Below, one piece after another: positions 45,066 through 53,810 of a stretch of 64,000 nucleotides of DNA. Both the position numbers and the translations under genes were made by a program. Positions within the stretch are counted from its first letter, which is position 1. Every line of letters begins with the position of its first letter. Source of the stretch: Helicobacter ailurogastricus. GTDB taxonomy: Bacteria > Campylobacterota > Campylobacteria > Campylobacterales > Helicobacteraceae. The notes beneath the pieces were generated by a model. That model did not search any database, was not told where the DNA came from, and saw only the letters and a list, made by a program, of their open reading frames with translations. Location: positions 275,039 to 339,038 of the forward strand of contig NZ_CDMG01000002.1 of assembly GCF_001282945.1 (NCBI RefSeq), read 5' to 3'.

Positions 45066-45707
45066 CTAGGCTTTCTTATGCACGATTTGGTTGATGTAGT
45101 AATCCACAGAGCCTAAGCCCTCTTTTTTGGCCCACTCTAGGCAGGCAGACACAAACACCCAGTTGATGTGTTCGTAGAATTTCTCCAAATACACGGGGCG
45201 GGCGTTTTTGTGATCGATGTAGTAGGCGTGCTCCCACACATCCACGACCAAGAGGGGGACCTTATGCTCGGTTACAGGGGTGTGAGCGTTGCTGGTTTGC
45301 ACGATCTCGATCTTGTGGTTAGCGGGGTTATAGACCGCCCAATTCCAGCCAGAGCCAAAAAGCGTGGTTGCGCTTTTAATAAAGGCCTCTTTAAAGCCCT
45401 CTAAAGAGCCGTAATCATGCTCTAGGGCTTCTTTGAGCTCTGCGCTCATTTCTGTGGCCTTAGGACTCAAGCAATCCCAATAAAAATCGTGGTTGTAAAT
45501 TTGGGCGGCGTTGTTAAACACCCCTCCGCTGGATTTGGTGAGGATGGTGAATAGACAGCTGTCCTTAAATTCCGTGTCTTTGATGAGGTTGTTGAGGTTA
45601 TTGACATAGGCTTGGTGGTGCTTGCCGTGGTGGTAGTCAAAGGCGGTGGGGCTTAAAAAATCTCCCATGCTGTCTTTGCTGTAGGGCAATTCTCTTAAAA
45701 CAAACAT
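45066..45707 (-). CDS. sodB: Iron superoxide dismutase SodB
   Basis: A 213-residue cytoplasmic Fe-SOD. Metal ligands are in [19 protein letters not shown] and [24 protein letters not shown] is the conserved core. It leads a run with thiG and cmoA 2 bases and an overlap downstream, so thiamine and tRNA-modification genes probably share its promoter. The AT-rich region upstream could host Fur binding, as reported for H. pylori sodB, but I could not confirm a box. Confidence 0.96.
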   Translation of the reverse strand: MFVLRELPYSKDSMGDFLSPTAFDYHHGKHHQAYVNNLNNLIKDTEFKDSCLFTILTKSSGGVFNNAAQIYNHDFYWDCLSPKATEMSAELKEALEHDYGSLEGFKEAFIKSATTLFGSGWNWAVYNPANHKIEIVQTSNAHTPVTEHKVPLLVVDVWEHAYYIDHKNARPVYLEKFYEHINWVFVSACLEWAKKEGLGSVDYYINQIVHKKA

Positions 45708-45736
45708 GTTTTCTCCTTAAATTGAAATAGAGGGCT

Positions 45737-45742
45737 ATTATA
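45737..45742 (-). promoter_or_regulatory. -10 box for sodB-thiG-cmoA
   Basis: TATAAT on the minus strand (GATTATAATAGC), 30 bases upstream of the sodB ATG, preceded by a very AT-rich stretch (45743-45775). Confidence 0.5.
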
Positions 45743-45777
45743 ATCATTTTAATTGCATTTTTGATAAACAAGGGCTT

Positions 45778-46437
45778 TTAGGATTCCAGCAGGCGGTTTA
45801 GCAAGAGCTCTTGTTGTTCTTGAAAAACCAAAATTGGGTCTTTTAGACTGTTATTAAGATAGTCTATGTAAGGCTTGTTGGTCTGGTAGTAGGCGCGGCT
45901 TTCGAGCATGTTGATGGCGATTTGGCAGGGGATTTTACCCGCACTCAGGTAGTGCAGATTCAACAAAAGGTCGTTTAGCATGCCAAGCTTGCTTGCGCTA
46001 ATTAAAAGCAGTTTTGTTTTGAGATGGAGGGCTAAATCCACAATCCGCACTTTTTCATCTAGGGGCACGAGCAAGCCCCCGACCCCTTCGATGATGAGCA
46101 GGTCGCACCGCTCTTGCAAGGCTTTTAACTTTTTTTCGATGTGCTTAAAGTCTATGGGGGGCAGGTGGGGCTCAAAACGGGAGGCCACAAAGGGGCTTGC
46201 CGCTAAAACAAAGCGGTAAAAGCTGATGTCGTCTAAGGTTAAATCGGGGTCTATGTGCTGGTTTTCCTCTAAAAAAGTTTCGGCATCGCTGGTTTCTTGC
46301 GTGTTGATGCCCGTTTCAATGGGCTTAACTAAGAAGGTTTTGATCCCCCGTTCATTGTAAAGTTTGGCTAATTTAAGGGCTATGGTGGTTTTGCCCATAT
46401 CTGTGTTTGTGGCGCTGACAAAAATGGGGCGGTGCAT
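45778..46437 (-). CDS. bioD: Dethiobiotin synthetase BioD
   Basis: A 219-residue P-loop enzyme closing the ureido ring of dethiobiotin with ATP and CO2. The N-terminal FVSATNTDMGKTTIALKLAKL nucleotide loop (TNTDMGKTT), LVKPIETGI, EGVGGLLVPL and ASKLGMLNDLLL are visible. It is divergent from usp. The remaining biotin genes are not in the window. Confidence 0.94.
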   Translation of the reverse strand: MHRPIFVSATNTDMGKTTIALKLAKLYNERGIKTFLVKPIETGINTQETSDAETFLEENQHIDPDLTLDDISFYRFVLAASPFVASRFEPHLPPIDFKHIEKKLKALQERCDLLIIEGVGGLLVPLDEKVRIVDLALHLKTKLLLISASKLGMLNDLLLNLHYLSAGKIPCQIAINMLESRAYYQTNKPYIDYLNNSLKDPILVFQEQQELLLNRLLES

Positions 46438-46469
46438 GTAAAATCCTTGTTGTGGTTTTTAGTAGCGGT

Positions 46470-46481
46470 GTATTATAATAC
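46470..46481. promoter_or_regulatory. Palindromic -10 region of bioD
   Basis: GTATTATAATAC is a perfect 12-base palindrome. It contains the minus-strand TATAAT (46472-46477) 35 bases upstream of the bioD ATG and could also bind a dimeric regulator. Confidence 0.4.
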
Positions 46482-46517
46482 AAATGCTCCCTAACGATAC
46501 TTTTAGCTTAACTTTCT

Positions 46518-46523
46518 TATAAT
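46518..46523 (+). promoter_or_regulatory. -10 box for usp-clpA
   Basis: TATAAT in TCTTATAATGC, 27 bases upstream of the usp ATG at 46550. Confidence 0.5.
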
Positions 46524-46549
46524 GCTGGGAAAAGTCTGTGAGGTTTTTT

Positions 46550-46966
46550 ATGCTTAGAGTACTTTTTGGAATCAGCGATACGCAAGAATGTAGAAGCGGG
46601 GTGGATGCGGCAATTAGGCTCTTCTCTAAGATCAAAGAAGTGCATTTTACTTTGGTGCATGTGAGTCCGGAGGTTTTGATTTATCCTGAAAGCGGGATCA
46701 TGAATTACAGCCAAACCGAGGTCGTGGCAAACGAACAATCTAAGCAACTTATCGATGAGTTCATGGAGCTTTTCACCCAAGAGGGCATCTCTTGCGAAAC
46801 GGTGCTTAAAATGGGTAATCCTGTGGATATTGTGCTGGAGATGGCACCCAGTTTCGATCTTTTGGTGATTGGGGCTAGCGAGTCTTCGATGTTTTACCGC
46901 CTTTTTGGGTCGCACCAAAACAGCTTCATCGATAATTCCCCCATCCCCGTTTTGGTGGCAAAATAA
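46550..46966 (+). CDS. Universal stress protein (UspA family)
   Basis: About 138 residues with a single Usp domain: N-terminal LRVLFGISDTQEC strand, FTLVHVSPEVL, VLKMGNPVDIVL and the ATP-type loop VIGASESSMFYRLFGSHQNSFI (G-2x-G-9x-G(S/T) pattern degenerate). I chose ATG 46550 because GAGG lies six bases ahead; the frame also has a GTG at 46538. Its stop overlaps the clpA start (TAATG). Confidence 0.9.
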   Translation: MLRVLFGISDTQECRSGVDAAIRLFSKIKEVHFTLVHVSPEVLIYPESGIMNYSQTEVVANEQSKQLIDEFMELFTQEGISCETVLKMGNPVDIVLEMAPSFDLLVIGASESSMFYRLFGSHQNSFIDNSPIPVLVAK

Positions 46967-49194
46967 TGCCCCCCATCACGACAAGACTAAATCGGCTCTT
47001 AAACGCCGCCCTAGCGCTGGCTAGTAAGCTCTCCCACCGCTACATCACCCCTGAGCATTTGTTTTTTATCATGCTCAACGATAAAGAAGTGCAGGGGTTT
47101 TTAAAACGGCTGGATTTAGACATCGATGAGGCCAAACAGCTAGCACAAAATTACCTCACCGAGAATATTCCCACCTACGAAAACGCCCTAGAAAGCCATG
47201 GCAAGACCCCCGTCAATGACGAGCACCTTAACCGCCTTTTTCAGACTTTAAGCCGTTATGCCAAAGAAATGCCCCACAAAGTCCTGGATGTGCAAGACTT
47301 GCTGTGGCTCATGGTTGAAAAAATCCCCTGCTACGCCACAGAGATTTTGAAAACCTATGGGGTCGATGGCCCTAAAATTTTAGAGCAACCCCCCCTAACT
47401 TTCTCTAAAGAAAAGACCCCTGCCCTTAGAAAATTCGCCCGGGATTTAAACGCCCTAGCCGCTAGAAACGCCATTGACCCGGTGTCTCACAGAGAAGCAG
47501 AAATCAAAAATGTGATCGAAATTTTGGGGCGGCGCAAGAAAAACAACCCTCTATTGGTGGGCGAGCCGGGCGTGGGAAAGACCGCCATTGCAGAGGGCTT
47601 GGCTTTAAAGATCGCTAGGCAGGAGGTCCCCCCATTTTTGTTAGGGCGCACGATTTACGCCCTAGATTTAAGTGCGATGGTCGCGGGGAGCAAGTATCGG
47701 GGCGAATTTGAAAAACGCTTGAAAAAAACCCTAAAAGAGCTCCAAAGGGACAAGGGGAGCATTTTATTCATTGATGAAATCCACACCGTGCTAGGGGCTG
47801 GGGCTTCTAGTGCAGGCGCGCTTGATGGGGCGAATATCTTAAAACCCATGCTGGCCGATGGGAGTTTAAGTTGCATTGGGGCGACCACTTTTGACGAGTT
47901 TCGCGCAGTGCTCGAAAAGGACAAGGCTTTTTGCCGCCGCTTTAGTAAAATCGATGTTTTAGAGCCCTCTAAAGAGGATTGTTACGGCATTTTAGACGAC
48001 ATCGCTGGCTACTACGAACGCCACCACAAGGTCAAATACAGCAAAGAGGCTTTAAAAGCTTGTGTGGATTTGTCGGTGCATTACTTGCATGAAAGCTTTT
48101 TGCCCGACAAGGCGATCGATCTTATGGACATGGCCGGCTCGTTTAAGAAAATCTACGCCCCAAACACCAACCCCCCCACTATCTCTAAAAGCGACATTGA
48201 AAATGTACTCTCTTTTAAAATCGATATTCCTAAAGCCCACATTAGCCCAGAGAAAAAGAACCACTTGAAGGGGCTAGAAGAACAGCTTAAAAAAGAGGTC
48301 TTTGCCCAAGAAGAGGCGATTGCCCGCCTAGTGGAAACCATAAAAATCCACGCTTCAGGTCTGAGCGGCGCGCAAAAGCCCATTGCAAGCTTTTTATTTG
48401 TCGGCCCTAGCGGGGTGGGCAAGACGGAGTTAGCCAAAGCTCTAGCCAAACACATGCACTTGCATTTAGAGCGCTTTGACATGAGCGAGTATAAGGAACC
48501 CCACAGCATTTCTAAACTCATCGGCGCGCCCTCGGGCTATGTGGGCTTTGAGCAGGGCGGGCTCTTGGTCAATGCCATGCGAAAGCATCCCCGCTGTGTA
48601 CTCCTGCTCGATGAGATTGAAAAAGCACACCCCAATGTTTATGATTTGCTCTTGCAAATCACCGATAACGCGGCCCTGACAGACAATAGCGGAAAAAAGA
48701 GCGATTTTAGGCACACGATTTTAATTTTAACTTCCAATGCGGGCAGCCAAACTTTGGGCAAGTTGGGCTTTTTGGAGGACAACACCCACAAGTACCACCA
48801 AGCCCTAAAGGAGCTTTTAAGCCCAGAGCTACGCTCAAGATTGGACGCAGTTTTGACTTTCAAGCCCTTAGATTTGCCGCATTTAGAGTGTGTAGTGCAA
48901 AAAGAGTGCAAAAAAATAGAAGCCGTGCTGGCCCCTAGAAACATCAGCCTAGTTGTGGATAAGTCGGCGATCGCTCATCTCGCATCCTTGTGTTTAAAAG
49001 ACCCATTGGGCGCACGCGTTGTAGAAAAACTGGTCCATACGCACATCAAGGTGAAACTCAGCGATGCCCTGCTCTTTGGTGGGCTCAAGGAGGGGGGGAG
49101 CGCAAGATTTATATGGCGCAACCAAGAAATGCAACTTGTCCTTAAAACTGCAAGCAAACCCCGCAAGATGCGCCAGACCACGAAAACGCCTTGA
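46966..49194 (+). CDS. clpA: ATP-dependent Clp protease ATPase ClpA
   Basis: A 742-residue double-AAA+ unfoldase that feeds ClpP. An N-terminal Clp-N repeat domain (about 1-145), D1 with Walker A GEPGVGKTAIAEG and Walker B SILFIDEIHT, D2 with GPSGVGKTELAKA and VLLLDEIEKAHP, and the PDKAIDLMDMAG sensor are intact. The absence of the ClpB-type middle coiled coil supports ClpA. The adaptor clpS, which I expect directly upstream, is not there. Confidence 0.95.
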   Translation: MPPITTRLNRLLNAALALASKLSHRYITPEHLFFIMLNDKEVQGFLKRLDLDIDEAKQLAQNYLTENIPTYENALESHGKTPVNDEHLNRLFQTLSRYAKEMPHKVLDVQDLLWLMVEKIPCYATEILKTYGVDGPKILEQPPLTFSKEKTPALRKFARDLNALAARNAIDPVSHREAEIKNVIEILGRRKKNNPLLVGEPGVGKTAIAEGLALKIARQEVPPFLLGRTIYALDLSAMVAGSKYRGEFEKRLKKTLKELQRDKGSILFIDEIHTVLGAGASSAGALDGANILKPMLADGSLSCIGATTFDEFRAVLEKDKAFCRRFSKIDVLEPSKEDCYGILDDIAGYYERHHKVKYSKEALKACVDLSVHYLHESFLPDKAIDLMDMAGSFKKIYAPNTNPPTISKSDIENVLSFKIDIPKAHISPEKKNHLKGLEEQLKKEVFAQEEAIARLVETIKIHASGLSGAQKPIASFLFVGPSGVGKTELAKALAKHMHLHLERFDMSEYKEPHSISKLIGAPSGYVGFEQGGLLVNAMRKHPRCVLLLDEIEKAHPNVYDLLLQITDNAALTDNSGKKSDFRHTILILTSNAGSQTLGKLGFLEDNTHKYHQALKELLSPELRSRLDAVLTFKPLDLPHLECVVQKECKKIEAVLAPRNISLVVDKSAIAHLASLCLKDPLGARVVEKLVHTHIKVKLSDALLFGGLKEGGSARFIWRNQEMQLVLKTASKPRKMRQTTKTP

Positions 49195-49202
49195 GGTGAG
49201 CG

Positions 49203-49565
49203 ATGCCTTCGATCCAAGCTCTTTATAGTAAAATCCACCGCGCTGTTGTTACAGACGCGAATTTAAATTATCAAGGTTCGATCACTTTGGGCGAGGATTT
49301 GCTCAAGGCCGCTAGACTCGCCCCCTTCATGAAAGTCGATGTTTTGAATGTCAATAACGGGGCTCGTTTTAGCACCTATGTCATTGCGGGCAAAGATTGC
49401 GAGGTTTGCGTCAATGGGGCGGCGAGCCGACTTGTGCAGCAAGGCGACCTTGTCATCATTGTCGCTTATGTGTCGCTCTCTCTTGAGCAACTACCCACCC
49501 ACAAGCCCCATATTGTGTTTGTGGATCAACACAACGCCCCGATACTGGAGGAGAACCCATGTTAG
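49203..49565 (+). CDS. panD: Aspartate 1-decarboxylase PanD
   Basis: A 120-residue pyruvoyl enzyme making beta-alanine for pantothenate. The self-cleavage site NYQGSIT (Gly25-Ser26) generates the pyruvoyl group. [22 protein letters not shown] and [21 protein letters not shown] are standard. It starts 8 bases after clpA and overlaps ybaB by 7. Confidence 0.96.
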   Translation: MPSIQALYSKIHRAVVTDANLNYQGSITLGEDLLKAARLAPFMKVDVLNVNNGARFSTYVIAGKDCEVCVNGAASRLVQQGDLVIIVAYVSLSLEQLPTHKPHIVFVDQHNAPILEENPC

Positions 49566-49861
49566 ATTTTGGCCAGTTTGGCGGTTTGCTCTCTAGCCTA
49601 CAAGAGCAAATTAAAGAAATGGAGGAAAAGAGCAAGAACACCACCTTTGAAGCCAAGAGTGGGGGCGGGCTTGTTAAGGTGCAATTTAATGGGGCGGGCG
49701 AGTTGTTAGACATTCTCATTGATGATGGCTTGTTAGAGGACAAAGAAGCCTTGCAAATCTATTTAATCAGCGCGCTCAACGAGGCTTATAAACAAGTTGA
49801 GGAGGCGCGCAAAACTTCAGCCTTTGGCATGTTGGGGGGCTTAAATCCCTTTGCGAAATAA
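49559..49861 (+). CDS. YbaB/EbfC-family nucleoid-associated protein
   Basis: 100 residues. An N-terminal coiled helix ([21 protein letters not shown]), then [26 protein letters not shown] and a C-terminal helix, matching YbaB/EbfC, a small dimeric DNA-binding protein. In many bacteria it is next to recR or dnaX; here it lies between panD and a PDZ protein, as I recall for H. pylori. Confidence 0.9.
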   Translation: MLDFGQFGGLLSSLQEQIKEMEEKSKNTTFEAKSGGGLVKVQFNGAGELLDILIDDGLLEDKEALQIYLISALNEAYKQVEEARKTSAFGMLGGLNPFAK

Positions 49862-50861
49862 GCTTTTTGCCGTGCTCTTGGCCTTTGGTGCGCTCAAGGG
49901 CTATGACTTCTCCCATTGTCAAGGCTACTACAAGCGGGCAAGCCACGCGGGCAGTGTCTCCTTGTTTTGGAAAAACAGGCAGGTGTCTTTTGCGCATGGC
50001 AAACTTGCCAAGGGGGCGAAAGTCTTAAAAGCTGACCCTTTCATCGGCTTTTATGTCCTTAAAACCCCCCCCACAGAATTTGCTTACAATCTCTTAGACA
50101 TCGATGAGCACGCCTACACCCACCCGCTGGCTAGTGTTAGCGCAGACAAAGCCACTCCCGGGCACATTGTAAAACGCCAAGGGGGGTTTTTAGACTACGC
50201 CCAATTTTCTACCCCCGTGGCGCTCAATGGCGTGGTGAGCAATATTTGCTACCAAATTTATGGTGTGGGTGTGGGGGAGGGCTTTATTGAAGCTCGCTAC
50301 ATCAAGCGCTTTTTACGCCAAAGCACGCCCTATTATGGCGACATCGGGGTGAGGGTGCGCCAAAGAGGGGGCGTGGTGGTGGAGAGTGTCGATCCTTTTT
50401 TTCAAAACAACCCCTTTTTAGAGCAAGATAAAATCACAAACATCGATGGGCGCGCCATCAACAATGTTAAAGAATTCGAGTGGGTGGTGAGTAACCTTGC
50501 CTACCAAGAGCGCGCGAGCGTGCAGGTGTTGCGAGGGGGGCGTTACAAGACTTTGAGTGTTAGAGTGGATAAACGCTATGGGGGGTTTTTGTTGCCAGAC
50601 AGCTTTTTAGAGCGCTTTGGCGTGAAGCTTAACGGGCATTTTGTCATCCAAACCCTCAATAAAAACCGCCCCCGCGATTTTAAGCTCTTGCAAGTGGGAG
50701 ACAAGCTCGTGTGGATCAACCGCAAGCCCATCGCCCCCGCAAGCGCAAGTTTCGCACAAAAACTCGCCGCTTTACGCCACGCTCTAAGCCACGCCTACAT
50801 GCAAGGGCGGATTGAATTGTTGGTTTTAAGAAATGGTTTTGAGTTTTATGTCCGACTCTAA
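49851..50861 (+). CDS. Secreted PDZ-domain protein
   Basis: A 336-residue exported protein. A short signal peptide ([14 protein letters not shown]) is followed by an uncharacterised N-terminal domain with two cysteines (SHCQGYYKRAS, NICYQIYGV) and a PDZ domain at about 165-245 (GGVVVESVDPFF..NPFLEQDKITNIDG, SVQVLRGGRYKTLSVRV). A second, shorter PDZ-like segment (LLQVGDKLVWINRKPI) is near residue 285. The start is TTG 49851, overlapping ybaB by 11 bases. No protease motif is seen, so a binding or scaffold role in the periplasm is likeliest. Confidence 0.8.
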   Translation: MRNKLFAVLLAFGALKGYDFSHCQGYYKRASHAGSVSLFWKNRQVSFAHGKLAKGAKVLKADPFIGFYVLKTPPTEFAYNLLDIDEHAYTHPLASVSADKATPGHIVKRQGGFLDYAQFSTPVALNGVVSNICYQIYGVGVGEGFIEARYIKRFLRQSTPYYGDIGVRVRQRGGVVVESVDPFFQNNPFLEQDKITNIDGRAINNVKEFEWVVSNLAYQERASVQVLRGGRYKTLSVRVDKRYGGFLLPDSFLERFGVKLNGHFVIQTLNKNRPRDFKLLQVGDKLVWINRKPIAPASASFAQKLAALRHALSHAYMQGRIELLVLRNGFEFYVRL

Positions 50862-51756
50862 TTTGCGCTTTTATCAAGAAATTTGCACCGCGTTTGAGGG
50901 CTATCTTGTGGCAAACAAGCCCACATTACAAAACTTCGATCCTCCTTTTGACCCCTCTTTTAAATTTGAAACCGCCTTTTGGGAAATGCTTTTAAATGGG
51001 GGCAAGCGCTTTAGGCCCAAGCTTTTACTGGCCGTTGTGTGCGCCTTTGTGCGCTCACCTCAACGCGTTAAGCGGGCTTTTCCCATCGCTCTAGCCCTAG
51101 AGGTGTTGCACACTTATTCATTGATCCACGATGACCTGCCTTGCATGGACAACTCCCCCCTGCGCCGCGGTCATCCCACCTTACACACCACCTACAACGA
51201 AACCACCGCTACTTTAGTGGGCGATGGTTTAAACACCTACGCCTTTGAGCTGATCGCTTGCTCCAAACTGCCAAGCCCCCTAAAGGTGTGCTTAGTGGCG
51301 ACTCTAGCGCAATGTGGAGGGGTTAGAGGGATGGTGCTAGGGCAGGCTTTAGATTGCCACTTTGAGGGGCAAGAGTTGTGGCGTGCGCAATTAGAGGAAT
51401 TACACATCCTCAAAACGGGCAAGCTCATTGCCGCAAGCCTTAAAATGGGCGCACTCATTTCCAAAGAGTTTAGCAAAACCCCCGCCCGCTTGGCCCAAAC
51501 CCTTTTTGATCTGGGCTTGCTGATGGGTCTTTTCTTTCAAGTGCGCGATGACATCATCGATGCCACCCAAAGCCCCGAGCAGTCGGGCAAAAGCACCCAA
51601 GCCGATGGTTTGAAAAACACTTACGTACATTTGTTGGGCCTAAATGGGGCGCAAGGGTATTTAGCCACCTTGCAAGCGCAACTTTTAGAGAGATTAGAGA
51701 TTTTGCCCCCCGCTCTCAAAGGATATTTAACGCATTTGCTGGAGAGTTTGGCATGA
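50848..51756 (+). CDS. ispA: Polyprenyl (farnesyl/geranylgeranyl) diphosphate synthase
   Basis: About 302 residues, class I trans-prenyltransferase. The first aspartate-rich motif HDDLPCMDN (DDx4D, FPP-synthase-like), GGKRFRPKLLL, GQALDC and the second motif VRDDIIDATQ are present. It elongates IPP/DMAPP from the MEP pathway. ATG 50848 overlaps the preceding stop and gives the family N-terminus; ATG 50833 is also possible. Chain length (C15 or C20) cannot be settled by eye. Confidence 0.93.
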   Translation: MSDSNLRFYQEICTAFEGYLVANKPTLQNFDPPFDPSFKFETAFWEMLLNGGKRFRPKLLLAVVCAFVRSPQRVKRAFPIALALEVLHTYSLIHDDLPCMDNSPLRRGHPTLHTTYNETTATLVGDGLNTYAFELIACSKLPSPLKVCLVATLAQCGGVRGMVLGQALDCHFEGQELWRAQLEELHILKTGKLIAASLKMGALISKEFSKTPARLAQTLFDLGLLMGLFFQVRDDIIDATQSPEQSGKSTQADGLKNTYVHLLGLNGAQGYLATLQAQLLERLEILPPALKGYLTHLLESLA

Positions 51757-52517
51757 AGCCTTATATTTTACTCACTAATGATGACGGCTACGAAGCTAGA
51801 GGGCTTTTGGCTTTAAAAGAGGCTTTAGAGGGGGTCGCTGAGGTGCTGGTGGTCGCCCCTAAAAATGAAAAATCTGCCTGCGGGCATGGCGTTACAACCA
51901 CTCTGCCCCTACGTTTAGAGCAAATGGGGGAGGGGTATTACCGCGTGGATGATGGCACACCCACCGATTGCGTGTGTTTAGCCCTATCCATTGCCAAGCG
52001 CCCCTTTGATTTGCTGATCTCAGGGATCAACCATGGCTCAAACATGGGAGAGGATGTGCTTTACTCGGGCACGGCCGCCGGGGCCATTGAGGGGACGATC
52101 CACAACATCCCCTCCATCGCCTTGTCCCAATACATCAAAGAGCGCAAACTCTTTAGCCATTTTGATTTTGCGCTGGCTAAACAAATCGCCCTAAAATTAG
52201 TAGAAAAATGCTTGCAAGGCTTCCCCCTTAAGGGGCGCAAGTTCTTAAATGTCAATGTCCCCCAAAGCCCGCACTTTAAGGGCGTGAAAATCACCCAACA
52301 GGGCATCCGCTTGTATGCCAACAACATCCACTGCAAACAAGACCCTAAGGGCAAGCAATACTGCTGGATGGGGGTCAATCCTTTGCGCTGGGAGGAGAGA
52401 GAGGGCGTGGTGAGCGACTTTAAGGCCCTTAAAGAAGGGTTTGTGTCCATCAGCCCCATCACGCTCAACATGACAAGTTACGCCGATTTAGAGGGCTTGC
52501 AAGGCTGGTTTGCCTAA
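51753..52517 (+). CDS. surE: 5'-nucleotidase SurE
   Basis: A 254-residue metal-dependent survival phosphatase acting on nucleoside monophosphates. The N-terminal LLTNDDGYEARG (metal Asp pair), APKNEKSACGHGVT, and SGINHGSNMGEDVLYSGTAAGA (split at variable residues) are diagnostic. It begins with an ATGA overlap with the ispA stop. Confidence 0.96.
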   Translation: MKPYILLTNDDGYEARGLLALKEALEGVAEVLVVAPKNEKSACGHGVTTTLPLRLEQMGEGYYRVDDGTPTDCVCLALSIAKRPFDLLISGINHGSNMGEDVLYSGTAAGAIEGTIHNIPSIALSQYIKERKLFSHFDFALAKQIALKLVEKCLQGFPLKGRKFLNVNVPQSPHFKGVKITQQGIRLYANNIHCKQDPKGKQYCWMGVNPLRWEEREGVVSDFKALKEGFVSISPITLNMTSYADLEGLQGWFA

Positions 52518-52538
52518 ACTTATAGTAAAATGGGGTTT

Positions 52539-53183
52539 ATGAAAACGAGGCACCTTTTTTTGTGGTTGTTGGTCTTTCTTTTGAGCGGTTGCCATCGCCT
52601 GAATATGGGCTATTTCTCAGAAGTGCGGGCAGGCTATGTCTTTAATGTGAGCTCGCCCACCGTTGTGGTCTATGACACCGCTGACATGGTCACCTCCTTT
52701 TATATCCAACTCATCATCTACGACCTGCAAGAGCTCGGTTTTTACAATGTCTTTAGCATGCTTGAATACCCCCCGGCTAAGGCAAAAAATGTCATTTACG
52801 CCCAAGTGGTGCGCAATGTCTCTGCTGTGCCCGTGCTCGCCTACCACTACATCCTGATAGACAGAGCCAAGAGCAACCGCTGTTATTGGCATGAAGGGCA
52901 ATTTTATTGTGCCAAAGTCCCCACAGACTACTACGCCATCAATGGCTTTTCGGCATATTCTAAAATGTTGGCAGGCTCGCATTTTATCCTAGATTGGTGG
53001 GACAATGTTTTAAATAAACGGGTGCTTTACATCGATGGGAGCGTGAGCGGGGACACTTGCGGGTATAACCGCTTGTATGAGGAGTTGATCTCTAACACCA
53101 TTGGGCGCATTGACTTTACCCGCTCAGAGCATTACCGCTACTTCCATCAGCTCCCCATATACCAACCATGTTATAGGCGTTGA
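52539..53183 (+). CDS. Lipoprotein of unknown function
   Basis: About 214 residues. Signal peptide with lipobox FLLSGC (Cys18), then a single compact domain rich in Tyr and Asp (VVVYDTADMVTSFYIQL, LQELGFYNVFSM, SVSGDTCGYNRLYEELISNT). Four cysteines in the mature part may form disulfides. It sits between surE and queD with no gap to queD. From memory a hypothetical protein occupies the same spot in H. pylori. No role can be read. Confidence 0.75.
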   Translation: MKTRHLFLWLLVFLLSGCHRLNMGYFSEVRAGYVFNVSSPTVVVYDTADMVTSFYIQLIIYDLQELGFYNVFSMLEYPPAKAKNVIYAQVVRNVSAVPVLAYHYILIDRAKSNRCYWHEGQFYCAKVPTDYYAINGFSAYSKMLAGSHFILDWWDNVLNKRVLYIDGSVSGDTCGYNRLYEELISNTIGRIDFTRSEHYRYFHQLPIYQPCYRR

Positions 53184-53810
53184 ATGCAAATCCGCCGCTC
53201 TTTTCACTTCTGTGCGAGCCACATTGTGCGTAATTGCACCTCTAGGCGGTGCGCCACGAGCATCCACGGGCATAACTACCAAGTGGAAGTCTTTTTACAG
53301 GCGCATAAACTAGACAAGGCGGGCATGGCTTTAGATTTTGGGATTTTTAAAAACGAAATCGCTAGCTTCATCGATGCATTTGATCATGCGCATCATTTTT
53401 GGGACAAGGAAGCCGAAGGCTTTAAAAACTTCATCACCAGCACAAGCGCGCGTTATGTCAAACTAAGCTTTAATCCCAGTGCCGAGCATTACGCCTTAAT
53501 GTTCCATCTTTTCATTAGTGCGATTTTAGAGGCGACAGAGCTACACAACAACGAGGCAGTGGGAGTCTGCTCTGTGAGGGTGCATGAAACCAGCTATGGC
53601 TATGCCCAAAGCGAGACAGAGGATTTAAGCAATCCCGCTTTAATGGGCGCGATCTCTTTAGAGAGCGTGGTTTTTTCGCCCGCCATTTTAAAGGACATGC
53701 CAAATCCTAAACTCTTAGAGCAGCTTTTAAATTACCACAAGGCCAAAAAAAACTCCCCTTGTGCGCCTAAAAAACCCTTTGCTAGCCCAAAGCCCCTAGC
53801 CCAAATATGA
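53184..53810 (+). CDS. queD: 6-carboxytetrahydropterin synthase QueD
   Basis: A 208-residue 6-pyruvoyl-tetrahydropterin-synthase-family enzyme for queuosine. Zinc histidines in FHFCASH (His13) and IHGHNYQV (His28, His30), the candidate catalytic Cys23, and FDHAHHF with MVHE-type late Glu (RVHETSYGYA) are visible. A C-terminal Lys/Pro tail (about 185-208) exceeds the family core. It leads into queE by a 4-base overlap. Confidence 0.93.
   Translation: MQIRRSFHFCASHIVRNCTSRRCATSIHGHNYQVEVFLQAHKLDKAGMALDFGIFKNEIASFIDAFDHAHHFWDKEAEGFKNFITSTSARYVKLSFNPSAEHYALMFHLFISAILEATELHNNEAVGVCSVRVHETSYGYAQSETEDLSNPALMGAISLESVVFSPAILKDMPNPKLLEQLLNYHKAKKNSPCAPKKPFASPKPLAQI

Noticed and set aside
49569-49861. 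Type I toxin (AapA-like) or other small toxin in short gaps
   Set aside because: No short hydrophobic basic peptide frame with an antisense promoter resembling the H. pylori AapA/IsoA arrangement was found here or in other gaps.
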